From CAZFBR01 sp035353495 [NCBI: uncultured bacterium] (GTDB taxonomy: Bacteria > DAOPZR01), in the NCBI GenBank assembly GCA_964517215.1, contig CAZFBR010000092.1, positions 1-12,815 on the forward strand: a stretch of 12,815 nt of DNA, given 5' to 3'. Shown here one piece after another: positions 7,242 through 12,815 of the stretch. A model generated the notes under the pieces. It worked only from the letters and a program-made list of their open reading frames with translations. It did not search any database and was not told where the DNA came from. Position numbers and translations under genes: made by a program. Numbering within the stretch: the stretch's first letter is position 1; every line of letters starts with the position of its first letter.

Positions 7242-8099
7242 ATGGACAACGCAGAGAAGGACGCGGCATTGTTGCGGGGGTCTGGTTCTGCGGTTGATCC
7301 GGTAGGGATACCTGCTGCGACGGATATCTGGTTTATCTTCAGTGCCGGTAAGGTTCTCATCAAAGAAGCTGCGCAGCTGCCACCCGTAATCTGCTGGCCG
7401 GATATCGCGGGCCTGCGGGATCACCTTGAACACGTCGCGTATGTGGGCAGTTATGCCGGAAACCGCTGTTTTTCGGCGGAGTTATCCGCACCGGCGTCTG
7501 TCGACCTGCCGGGAAAGCTGATCAATCCGCGCGACCTGCTGGTGCTGACCGATGAGGACTTGTTCCGGGTCTGCGGCCGCGGACTGCAGCTGCTCCACTG
7601 GGAAAAGACGAACGTGTTCTGCGGCCGCTGCGGTGCGCGGACCCGGGCGCACGAGCAGGAACGCGCCAGGGTTTGCCCGCAATGCGGGCTGACGGTGTAT
7701 CCGCGCATCTCCCCGGCGGTGATCGTTGCGGTTGCCCGTGGCGGAAAAATTCTGCTGGCGCGCAACCGGAATTTTCGCCGGGCATTTCACAGTGTGCTGG
7801 CGGGCTTTATTGAACCGGGCGAGACCTTCGAGGATTGCGTGCGGCGGGAGATCCGCGAAGAGGTGGGAATCAGTGTCGGCAACATCCGGTATTTTGGCAG
7901 CCAACCCTGGCCGTTCCCGGATTCACTGATGGTGGGTTTCACCGCTGATTACGAGCATGGTGAGCTGGCAGTGGACGGTCGGGAGATTGTGCAGGCGGAT
8001 TGGTACGCGCCGGACTGCCTGCCGCCTATTCCGCCGCCCGGGAGCATTTCGCGCAAACTGATCGATTGCTTTGTGCGCGGCGAACTGAACCGGAACTGA
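7242..8099 (+). CDS. nudC: NAD(H) pyrophosphatase / NAD-RNA decapping Nudix hydrolase NudC
   Basis: This 285-residue protein has the NudC layout. An N-terminal domain (about 1-120) is followed by a four-cysteine zinc ribbon (C127, C130, C145, C148). A complete Nudix box then runs from G188 to I210, with E194, R202-E203 and E206-E207 in the canonical spacing. The SQPWPFPDS motif (220-228) marks the NADH pyrophosphatase subfamily. Known members hydrolyse NAD(H) to NMN(H) and AMP with Mg or Mn, and remove NAD caps from RNA 5' ends in the cytoplasm. Length is slightly above the usual 255-280 residues because of the extra N-terminus. The start is set by GGAGG 7 nt upstream and a good promoter. It is a single-gene unit, convergent with the radical SAM gene. 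All key residues are present. Confidence 0.95.
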   Translation: MDNAEKDAALLRGSGSAVDPVGIPAATDIWFIFSAGKVLIKEAAQLPPVICWPDIAGLRDHLEHVAYVGSYAGNRCFSAELSAPASVDLPGKLINPRDLLVLTDEDLFRVCGRGLQLLHWEKTNVFCGRCGARTRAHEQERARVCPQCGLTVYPRISPAVIVAVARGGKILLARNRNFRRAFHSVLAGFIEPGETFEDCVRREIREEVGISVGNIRYFGSQPWPFPDSLMVGFTADYEHGELAVDGREIVQADWYAPDCLPPIPPPGSISRKLIDCFVRGELNRN

Positions 8100-8110
8100 C
8101 AATCTGGCAT

Positions 8111-8127
8111 CCCGTTCTGCGAACGGG
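8111..8127. repeat. Perfect inverted repeat after nudC
   Basis: CCCGTTC-TGC-GAACGGG forms a 7-bp perfect hairpin with a 3-nt loop starting 12 nt after the nudC stop, in the 139-bp gap between the two convergent genes. No T tract follows on either strand, so it is at most a weak terminator or an RNA 3' end stabiliser. I see no better terminator for either gene in the gap. Confidence 0.5.
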
Positions 8128-8238
8128 CGGCTCATCCTGCCGGCAACCGCGGGAAAAACAGGCGGTGGTTGGATGGCTTGCCGCTGCAGCTGTGCGGCCG
8201 GGGGCGGAGCGCACAACGAAGTGCCACCGGCTGCGAGG

Positions 8239-9981
8239 TTACACCATGAGGATGAACCAGTCGCGGCAGGCAGCGCACAACGGGGTGGTGGCATAGTCGC
8301 CGGACTGTTGCGCATGGCGCAGGGCGGTGCAGCGCGGATCATTCCACAGGTCGGGCAGATCGCGTTCATGCAGGTTGCCCAGCGCCATGGTGCCGTTGAA
8401 ATCCTGCTGGCAGGCGGTTACCGTGCCGTCGGCGAGAACCATCAGGCCGTAGGCAGCCTGCCGGCAGGCGAAACGCTGCAGCGGCGTGTAATCGACGACG
8501 CGCAGGTCGGGCAGCTGGCCGGCATAATCGTTGCACCGCTGGATGACCACATGCTCAAGCGGCAGTTCAGCGTGGCGGTAGAAGGCATCCTGGCGGCGCG
8601 ACTGATAGGCCGTATGCAGGGCGGCAAGCTTTGCTTCCTGCTGCGCGGACGAGGAATCCTCGCGCTCGATGGTGATGGTCTGCAGGCGCAACTGGCTCTG
8701 CTCGGCGGCGTGGTCGTAATCCGGCCAGCGCTGCCGCTCGAACCGTTCCGCGAAGTTCCATTCCTGCCAGAAGGCCTCGATATTCGTGTCGGTGGCCGTG
8801 CATTTGACGATCTGCACCGCCACCACCGGCAGCCGCAGTCCGCGTTCGCGTTTCATCAGCAGCAGTTCTTTCACCGCGCGCCGCACCCGGGCGAGGTCGT
8901 CCGTCCCGTGGAAGGCGCGGTACGCTTCCGGGGTCGTCCCGTTGATGGTGAAGACGATCCCGCGCAGGCCGCTGGTGCCCAGCTGCCGCTCGGGTGCCAG
9001 GACAAATTCGCTCCAACTGCGGTCCCAGAGCGTGCCGTTGGTGTAGAGGAACAGCTCGAGTTGGCGTGCGGTTGCGCGATCAATGAAGTCGCGCAACCCG
9101 GGATGCAGCAGCGGCTCGCCGAATCCGGCAATGTCGATTCCCGCGACCCCGGTATTCCAGGCGAGGCCGTCGACGATGCGGGAGAAGGCGCCGTCAGCGA
9201 GATCGGTCTGGACGTTGCGTCGCGCGTGCGGACAGACCGGGCAGGCCTGGTTGCAGCGTGACGTCACTTCGACCTGCGCCCAGCGGGGAAAGGAGGTGAA
9301 TGCCGCGGCATGCTCGGCGACGTACTGGCGCACGGCGGCGGCGCCCCTGCCGCCCGCTGCCGCCCAGAGTGCGGCGAATGCCGGTTCCTGTGCGGGGTGC
9401 AGAAAATTAAGGGTGGTCACGTCCGGCGTATCAGGGCCGGGGAGGGGGACGACGTCTTGCGCATACCGCTGCGGATCAGCCACCAGTTGTTCCAGAATGG
9501 AGGTCCCGCCAGGGGCGCCGGTGTTCTGTTCCTGCATGATCCGGCGCACTGCGGCCATGCTGATGATGAAGGGTGCCATGCGCGGCAGGGCGGTCAGGGT
9601 CTCGGCGGCGCCGCTCTGCCGGTGCCTGGCCAGCATCTCGCGGGTAAGCGCAGGATCGACCAGCAGGGTGTGCGCTGACAGCAGCAGGAGCTCCTCGGCG
9701 CCGGCCTCATCAGCGAGGTGCAGGGCCAGATCGGTTGTATAGGGTGCGGAACCGCACGCAGGCACCGTCAGGTCGAGCGATGTGCATTCCGCGCGCAGCG
9801 CGGCGCTGGCTTCCGGCGGCAGCAGGATCAGAGTGCGCTCAATCTCGGAGACCTGGCGCAACGCTGCGGTCACATGGGCCAGCACAGACTGCCCGCCGAA
9901 ACGGGTCAGTAGCTGTTCACCGTCGCTGAACGGGCGGCGAAAGCAGTTGGTGCTGGTCATCAGTATCGCGAGCGTGCGCAT
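8239..9981 (-). CDS. Nucleotidyltransferase-like / radical SAM / SPASM fusion protein
   Basis: This 580-residue protein has three parts. Residues 1 to about 215 contain QLLTRFGGQSVLAHVTAAL and later a LLLLSAHTLLVDPAL segment, resembling the N-terminal half of sugar-nucleotide cytidylyltransferases (SpsF/molybdopterin-guanylyltransferase-like fold). I do not see their full catalytic set, so this part may only bind a nucleotide or be degenerate. From about 235 a radical SAM core begins with EVTSRCNQACPVC (C243, C247, C250, the CX3CX2C iron-sulfur ligands), then GFGEPLLHPGLRD and FLYTNGT. The C-terminus has SPASM-like cysteines (C506, C524, C551, C569, C572) around DGTVTACQQDFN and a final CAAC, suggesting an auxiliary cluster. 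This predicts an oxygen-sensitive cytoplasmic enzyme modifying a peptide or sugar nucleotide. The start at 9981 has GGAGGT upstream and a strong promoter; longer readings cross that promoter. A spirochaete family called spiro-SPASM has a comparable build, but I cannot verify a match. It appears as a single-gene unit. Confidence 0.8.
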   Translation of the reverse strand: MRTLAILMTSTNCFRRPFSDGEQLLTRFGGQSVLAHVTAALRQVSEIERTLILLPPEASAALRAECTSLDLTVPACGSAPYTTDLALHLADEAGAEELLLLSAHTLLVDPALTREMLARHRQSGAAETLTALPRMAPFIISMAAVRRIMQEQNTGAPGGTSILEQLVADPQRYAQDVVPLPGPDTPDVTTLNFLHPAQEPAFAALWAAAGGRGAAAVRQYVAEHAAAFTSFPRWAQVEVTSRCNQACPVCPHARRNVQTDLADGAFSRIVDGLAWNTGVAGIDIAGFGEPLLHPGLRDFIDRATARQLELFLYTNGTLWDRSWSEFVLAPERQLGTSGLRGIVFTINGTTPEAYRAFHGTDDLARVRRAVKELLLMKRERGLRLPVVAVQIVKCTATDTNIEAFWQEWNFAERFERQRWPDYDHAAEQSQLRLQTITIEREDSSSAQQEAKLAALHTAYQSRRQDAFYRHAELPLEHVVIQRCNDYAGQLPDLRVVDYTPLQRFACRQAAYGLMVLADGTVTACQQDFNGTMALGNLHERDLPDLWNDPRCTALRHAQQSGDYATTPLCAACRDWFILMV

Positions 9982-10042
9982 CTGGCTACCCACCTCCCGT
10001 GATCGCTGCGGGGCAGGACGGCGGCCACCGCCCCGTCGGACA

Positions 10043-10071
10043 ACTGTACCACGGATCTGCCGGACCGTCAA
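10043..10071 (-). promoter_or_regulatory. Sigma70-type promoter of the radical SAM fusion gene
   Basis: On the minus strand TTGACG (10066-10071) and TACAGT (10043-10048) are separated by 17 nt. Transcription would begin near 10036, giving a leader of about 55 nt that contains GGGAGGTGGG before ATG 9981. Confidence 0.7.
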
Positions 10072-10086
10072 CGCAGCGACTGGGCA

Positions 10087-10108
10087 TTCGCGCGTGGCAG
10101 CGCGCGAA
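10087..10108. repeat. Perfect 8-bp palindrome upstream of the radical SAM promoter
   Basis: TTCGCGCG (10087-10094) and CGCGCGAA (10101-10108) are exact complements around a 6-nt centre. The element lies 15 bp upstream of the -35 box of the radical SAM promoter, a position suited to an activator or repressor site. A function as a binding site is inferred only from symmetry and position. Confidence 0.45.
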
Positions 10109-10271
10109 AACTTGATGGAACGCGGCCGGGACGGGATCGTCCGTTGTACTGATCTTGCCGGTCGACCGTTCCGCGCTGATTCCAGCAGCAGATCGATGCG
10201 GATCAATTTTACCGGGTGGCGTGTACAGTCGGGCCTGTCAAGAACCCTGGGGTGTATTGCCGCAATTCAGA

Positions 10272-10280
10272 TGCTATAGT
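10272..10280 (+). promoter_or_regulatory. Extended -10 promoter element for the 235-residue protein
   Basis: TGC followed by TATAGT (10275-10280) forms an extended -10 element. The -35 region (around 10252) does not resemble consensus, which extended -10 promoters tolerate. Transcription from near 10287 would give a leader of about 63 nt with a hairpin. Confidence 0.45.
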
Positions 10281-10307
10281 AGAGGCGGGGTGGCAGTCGG
10301 CTACAAA

Positions 10308-10326
10308 GTGTCCCGCAGCGGGACAC
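10308..10326 (+). repeat. Perfect hairpin or operator in the leader of the 235-residue protein gene
   Basis: GTGTCCCG-CAG-CGGGACAC is an exact 8-bp inverted repeat with a 3-nt loop, ending 23 nt before ATG 10350. In RNA it would be a very stable hairpin next to the ribosome binding region. In DNA its symmetry suits a dimeric regulator. No T tract follows, so it is not a terminator. Confidence 0.5.
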
Positions 10327-10349
10327 GGCCACAACGAGGGGGCGGAAGG

Positions 10350-11057
10350 ATGGTCAACGATAAACGATGGTGGATTGGCGGCGTCATCGCGGTGGTTCTT
10401 GCAGCCGGGGGGTACTACTATCTGTGGCTGGGGGAGGTTGATCGGTTGCGGGCGCGGATTCCCCTCGGCAAAGGGGAACGCGAGGTGTACGGCTGCCGGT
10501 TGACCTACCGGAAGTCGATCAATGGTCCCCAAGGATCGGTCAAGGATTGCTGGATGTTTCCGGGCGATACCGGGTACATGATTGTCAAACGGCGGGGAAC
10601 GGCGAAACTGCGCATGCTGGCATGGCAGGATGATCGTCTGCTTGATGTAACTGAACCGCGCATGGTGAAGCCGTTGGGGGTTGGTGACCGGTTTTTTAAT
10701 GCTGTGGTGACGCAATTATGGACGGGGCAAAACTGCACGATAACAGGTGATTGTATCAATGATGTTGATGTGGTGCGGGTTACCTGTGATAAGCCGGACA
10801 ATAATCCCTGGAGCAAATGGGAATTTGTGTTTGATGATGAAACGCTGGCACCGCTGACCATCGACATGTTCAATCGCGGGCAATTAGTCGAACATCTCAC
10901 GGTGGAAAAGCTGCCGGCAAGCGCATATCCGGCGGCGGAAATTGCCAAATTGCTGACGCAACAAGCATCCGGCGGCATGGATGATGGCACGGTGCGATTC
11001 CGGCATGGTCGCGCCAGGCAAGGTAGTGACAGCGCGCGGAGAACTGGTGAAGAGTAA
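10350..11057 (+). CDS. Membrane-anchored protein of unknown function with five cysteines
   Basis: I do not recognise this 235-residue protein. It starts MVNDKRWW followed by one hydrophobic segment (about residues 8-27), so the rest is probably outside the cytoplasmic membrane with an N-terminal anchor. The soluble part has five cysteines (49, 67, 129, 135, 146), able to form disulfides. The block WEFVFDDETLAPLTIDMFNRGQ (positions about 153-175) recalls the beta strands of LolA/RseB-type lipid-binding folds, but this is only a resemblance. A GAGGG ribosome binding site lies about 9 nt before ATG 10350; a longer in-frame reading to 10155 would cross the promoter and leader hairpin. The last 25 or so residues are arginine/glycine/serine-rich and look like out-of-frame sequence, while the other frame from about 11005 reads more like protein, so the 3' end may be frameshifted. 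Confidence 0.65.
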   Translation: MVNDKRWWIGGVIAVVLAAGGYYYLWLGEVDRLRARIPLGKGEREVYGCRLTYRKSINGPQGSVKDCWMFPGDTGYMIVKRRGTAKLRMLAWQDDRLLDVTEPRMVKPLGVGDRFFNAVVTQLWTGQNCTITGDCINDVDVVRVTCDKPDNNPWSKWEFVFDDETLAPLTIDMFNRGQLVEHLTVEKLPASAYPAAEIAKLLTQQASGGMDDGTVRFRHGRARQGSDSARRTGEE

Positions 11058-11167
11058 TCGCATTTATGTACCGTTGATGATCGGATCAGAAACGACGCGG
11101 TCGCAGTTAAGACAGGGCCGTGGCGCGGCAGTCTTTCCCGGTTTTTTCGCGCCAGTGCGGGGGCGCA

Positions 11168-11188
11168 GGCCCGATGGTGTTTCGGGCC
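11168..11188. repeat. Inverted repeat in the convergent gap at 11058-11236
   Basis: GGCCCGA (11168-11174) and TCGGGCC (11182-11188) form a perfect 7-bp stem with a 7-nt loop, between the ends of the 235-residue protein gene and the CDF-like gene. No T tract follows on either strand. A second, longer-loop inverted repeat, TGGCGCG (11121-11127) with CGCGCCA (11148-11154), encloses a run of six T. Either could form the 3' end of a transcript, but neither is a textbook terminator. Confidence 0.35.
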
Positions 11189-11236
11189 AATGCGATCCGG
11201 GCTGTTGTGCAGATGTGCTGCTGCCGGATGCCTTGC

Positions 11237-12145
11237 TCAGGGAGTGCGCTGTCGCCGGGGAATCACCTTCACGCAGCAGTGCGGGATCTCCTGCTGGAGT
11301 GCAGCGGTGATGCGATCGCCGGCCGCATACACCTCACCCATCGTCCGCTCTGCGGCGAATTCCAGCAGCAGATCAACATGGATCAGCCCTCCCGAGCGGC
11401 GCGACTGGATTCCCTGCAGCTGGTCAAAGTCCTCGTGACAGGTCGTCAGCGCGCGCAGGATGACGAGCTGCAGCGCCTCTTCCAGTGTGCGGTCCGAAAG
11501 GTCGGCGAGAGCCCGGGTGGTGATGTCGTAGATGGTGTAGAGCACAAAACCGATGTAGATGAGCGACGCAGCCGGATCGAGGTAGATGAGCCAGGGATGG
11601 TTTGCGGAGAAAGAACCGCCAATAAGGACGAGGGTGAGCAGCGTGCAGATGAGGGTGCCGGCGGCGTAGGATTTGCCGACGGCGGCCATGAGCGGCGACG
11701 GATGCGCGCGATCGCTTGCGGCGAACTGGCGCCAATACCAGAAATTGATGGCAATCCAGGCGGTCAGCATGACCGTGCCGTATGCGACCTGGCCGAGCGG
11801 CTGGGGATCGCGCAGGCGCGCGAAGACCTCGCCCAGAACGAGGAAGACGGACCAGAGCAGGCCGGCGGCGATCAACAGGCCAAGGAGGCTTTCGATTTTG
11901 CCCAAACCATGTTCGAACTGATGCCGCCGGCGCCACAGCCGCCGCATCACCAGCCAGGTGGCGATCGTCACTGCTGTTTCGGCCCCCTCCTGCAGGACAT
12001 CGGCGAAGAGCGCCAGCGAGTTGGCCTGCCAGGCGGCGGCGATTTCGAAGATGATGCCGATGACCTCGACCGCGGAACTCTGCGCCAGCAGCCGCTGGCG
12101 TCCGGCATTGATCGTTTCGGCTAACGCGGCATTGTCACGATTCAT
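11237..12145 (-). CDS. Cation diffusion facilitator (CDF)-like membrane transporter, divergent metal site
   Basis: This 302-residue protein has the CDF layout of six predicted membrane segments and a cytoplasmic C-terminal domain (about 215-302) of the ferredoxin-like type, with SGGLIHVDLLLEF and IPHCCVKVIP. CDF proteins export Zn, Fe, Mn or Co by proton antiport as dimers. Family landmarks include ANSLALFADVLQEGAE in TM2 and the FEHGLGKIESL loop (77-87). TM2 keeps an acidic pair (D49, E53), but the HxxxD or DxxxD expected in TM5 is replaced by KSYAAG (157-162), so half of the usual tetrahedral site is missing. It may carry another metal by a different site or not transport at all. The start at 12145 lies 6 nt after a -10 box and has no Shine-Dalgarno sequence, suggesting a leaderless mRNA. 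Longer readings cross the promoter. It is a single-gene unit. Confidence 0.82.
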   Translation of the reverse strand: MNRDNAALAETINAGRQRLLAQSSAVEVIGIIFEIAAAWQANSLALFADVLQEGAETAVTIATWLVMRRLWRRRHQFEHGLGKIESLLGLLIAAGLLWSVFLVLGEVFARLRDPQPLGQVAYGTVMLTAWIAINFWYWRQFAASDRAHPSPLMAAVGKSYAAGTLICTLLTLVLIGGSFSANHPWLIYLDPAASLIYIGFVLYTIYDITTRALADLSDRTLEEALQLVILRALTTCHEDFDQLQGIQSRRSGGLIHVDLLLEFAAERTMGEVYAAGDRITAALQQEIPHCCVKVIPRRQRTP

Positions 12146-12151
12146 GGAATG

Positions 12152-12181
12152 ATCGTAGCACCGCGGTGGGCATGGCGTCAA
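12152..12181 (-). promoter_or_regulatory. Sigma70-type promoter of the CDF-like gene
   Basis: On the minus strand TTGACG (12176-12181) and TACGAT (12152-12157) are separated by 18 nt. Six bases (CATTCC) then lead directly to ATG 12145, so transcription should start at or next to the start codon. The layout repeats that of the GT4 promoter. Confidence 0.6.
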
Positions 12182-12436
12182 TGGACCTTTCGCTGAGCAG
12201 CAACGAGTCCGGACGCATGCGCCGGTGGATGGGAATCTTTTGCAGGCAGCAGAAGACAAGCAGGTCGTCATTGCCGTCCGGGAATCGGCTGCACTGCAGA
12301 CGAGCAGCTACCGCCAGAAACGCCGGTATATTGTTGGCGCGTTTTTTCGGCCAGTGACGGGCCGTGATGACAGAGAAGGATAAAGGTGAGTGAAGGTGAA
12401 GGCGGCTGGGGAAGCTGCTGACGGTGTGGGCGCCAG

Positions 12437-12467
12437 TTGCCGCGCCTCCGTCCGGGTATGGTATCAT
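12437..12467 (+). promoter_or_regulatory. Possible promoter of the GT39 gene
   Basis: TTGCCG (12437-12442) and TATCAT (12462-12467) are separated by 19 nt, a long spacer, so the -35 is uncertain. TATCAT is followed by six bases (CTGCGG) and then GTG 12474. The string GGTATGGTATC here also occurs across the -10 of the GT4 promoter on the minus strand near 1374-1384. Confidence 0.4.
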
Positions 12468-12473
12468 CTGCGG

Positions 12474-12815
12474 GTGAACAGCACGATGGTTTCCTGCAAC
12501 GGGATGCGGCGGGTGACGCTGGCGATTCTGCTGGTGGGGGGATTGTTGCTGCGCCTGCCCGGACTCGAAAGCGGCCTGCCCTATCCCTGGCATCCTGACG
12601 AGGGCGCGTTGGTCAACCGGGCGGCGGCGATGGTGCGGACCGGCGACCTCAATCCGCATTGGTTCAGCTACCCGAGCTTTACCCTCTACATGCAGGCAGC
12701 AGGAATGCTGCTGTTGCCGGCAACGGATGGTGACAGTACCCCGCAGGTGTACCGGGCAGGCAGGCTGCAGAATGCTGTCTGGGGGGCGGCGACCATTCCC
12801 CTGCTCTACGCCTGC
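12474..12815 (+). CDS. GT39 / ArnT-like membrane glycosyltransferase, N-terminal fragment (cut by window edge)
   Basis: At least 114 codons are visible before the right edge. A first membrane segment (RRVTLAILLVGGLLLRLPGL, about 12-31) is followed by PYPWHPDEGALVNRA. The DE pair (D42-E43) is the catalytic acidic motif of the first periplasmic loop in PMT/ArnT-type enzymes, which use polyprenyl-phosphate sugars. The following FSYPSFTLYMQA matches the YP segment seen after it in this family. It probably transfers a lipid-linked sugar to a surface glycan, lipid or protein on the outer face of the inner membrane. Start choice is uncertain: GTG 12474 fits the promoter spacing, ATG 12486 and ATG 12504 are alternatives, and none has a good ribosome binding site. 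Confidence 0.75.
   Translation, partial: MNSTMVSCNGMRRVTLAILLVGGLLLRLPGLESGLPYPWHPDEGALVNRAAAMVRTGDLNPHWFSYPSFTLYMQAAGMLLLPATDGDSTPQVYRAGRLQNAVWGAATIPLLYAC

Larger units (their letters stand above)
9982..10349. other. Divergent regulatory region between the radical SAM gene and the 235-residue protein gene
   Basis: These 368 bases hold a strong minus-strand promoter (10043-10071), an 8-bp palindrome upstream of it (10087-10108), an extended -10 element facing right (10272-10280) and a tight hairpin in the rightward leader (10308-10326). The stretch between about 10110 and 10250 shows no convincing gene or motif. The open reading frame of the radical SAM gene continues through to 10206, but its promoter and ribosome binding site place the real start at 9981. 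Confidence 0.5.
12146..12473. other. Divergent intergenic region between the CDF-like gene and the GT39 gene
   Basis: These 328 bases hold the promoter of the CDF-like gene at the left edge and a promoter-like element for the GT39 gene at the right edge. In the middle, at 12335-12360, is a T6 tract with flanks like those at 11121-11160. Readings on both strands across this region lack ribosome binding sites and family motifs. The GT39 frame stays open leftward to a GTG at 12390 that has AAGGA 9 nt upstream, but the added residues look non-coding. Confidence 0.45.

Noticed and set aside
8239-9981. The radical SAM/SPASM protein as an anaerobic sulfatase maturase for the sulfatase-like pair.
   Set aside because: Neither sulfatase-like protein has the Cys or Ser that a maturase modifies, the genes are over 4 kb apart on different strands, and the N-terminal nucleotidyltransferase-like part is not found in maturases.
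9982-10206. N-terminal extension of the radical SAM protein by 75 residues.
   Set aside because: The extension crosses a strong promoter and a Shine-Dalgarno site that fit a start at 9981, and its residues are arginine-rich and non-descript. The short MIRIDLLLESA similarity to the CDF tail is limited to about ten residues.
10181-11385. A 14-base exact match (with 21 of 25 in total) between 10181-10205 and 11361-11385.
   Set aside because: One such match is expected by chance in a window of this length, and the second copy lies inside conserved CDF coding sequence.
12135-12659. A 174-codon minus-strand reading across the region between the CDF-like and GT39 genes.
   Set aside because: It is antisense to the GT39 coding start, overlaps the CDF promoter and has composition typical of shadow frames.

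Overview
The window looks like chromosomal DNA from a flagellated, Gram-negative-type bacterium with fairly high GC content (judged by eye, not computed). It carries a FliD filament cap gene, surface-glycan glycosyltransferases, membrane-anchored alkaline-phosphatase-superfamily proteins, a NudC, an alpha-amylase-family enzyme and a CDF-type membrane protein. I see no tRNA, rRNA, CRISPR array, transposase or integrase. The mix would fit a deltaproteobacterial-type or spirochaete-type genome, but the sequence alone does not decide the phylum.

Layout. At 1-1366 (minus) are a GT4 glycosyltransferase and the start of a GT2 glycosyltransferase in one operon with an ATGA overlap. At 1509-4086 (plus) are two tandem, related, membrane-anchored sulfatase-like proteins. 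The first has lost its catalytic residues; the second keeps them but has threonine at the nucleophile position. At 4091-5383 (minus) is a GH13 enzyme, convergent with the pair and only 4 nt away. At 5505-6920 (minus) is fliD, with its own terminator hairpin. At 7242-8099 (plus) is nudC. At 8239-9981 (minus) is a 580-residue protein that appears to fuse a nucleotidyltransferase-like N-terminus to a radical SAM domain and a SPASM-like tail. At 10350-11057 (plus) is an unrecognised membrane-anchored protein with five cysteines. At 11237-12145 (minus) is a CDF-like transporter that lacks one half of the usual metal site. At 12474-12815 (plus) is the start of a GT39/ArnT-like glycosyltransferase that runs off the window.

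How the genes relate. The GT4, GT2 and GT39 genes and the sulfatase-like pair could all serve assembly or decoration of a cell-surface polysaccharide. The middle genes look like independent single-gene transcription units. Several good sigma70-type promoters can be read, four of them with a TTGACG -35 element. Three genes (GT4, the CDF-like gene, and GT39 if its GTG start is used) lack a Shine-Dalgarno sequence and have the start codon exactly 6 nt after a -10 hexamer, as expected for leaderless mRNAs. Genes with clear Shine-Dalgarno sites (GH13, nudC, radical SAM) have leaders of about 20-55 nt.

Most worth checking: the dead/live sulfatase-like pair, the nucleotidyltransferase/radical SAM/SPASM fusion, the recurrent leaderless layout, the CDF-like protein without its TM5 metal ligands, and the perfect short palindromes around the 10.0-10.35 kb divergent region.
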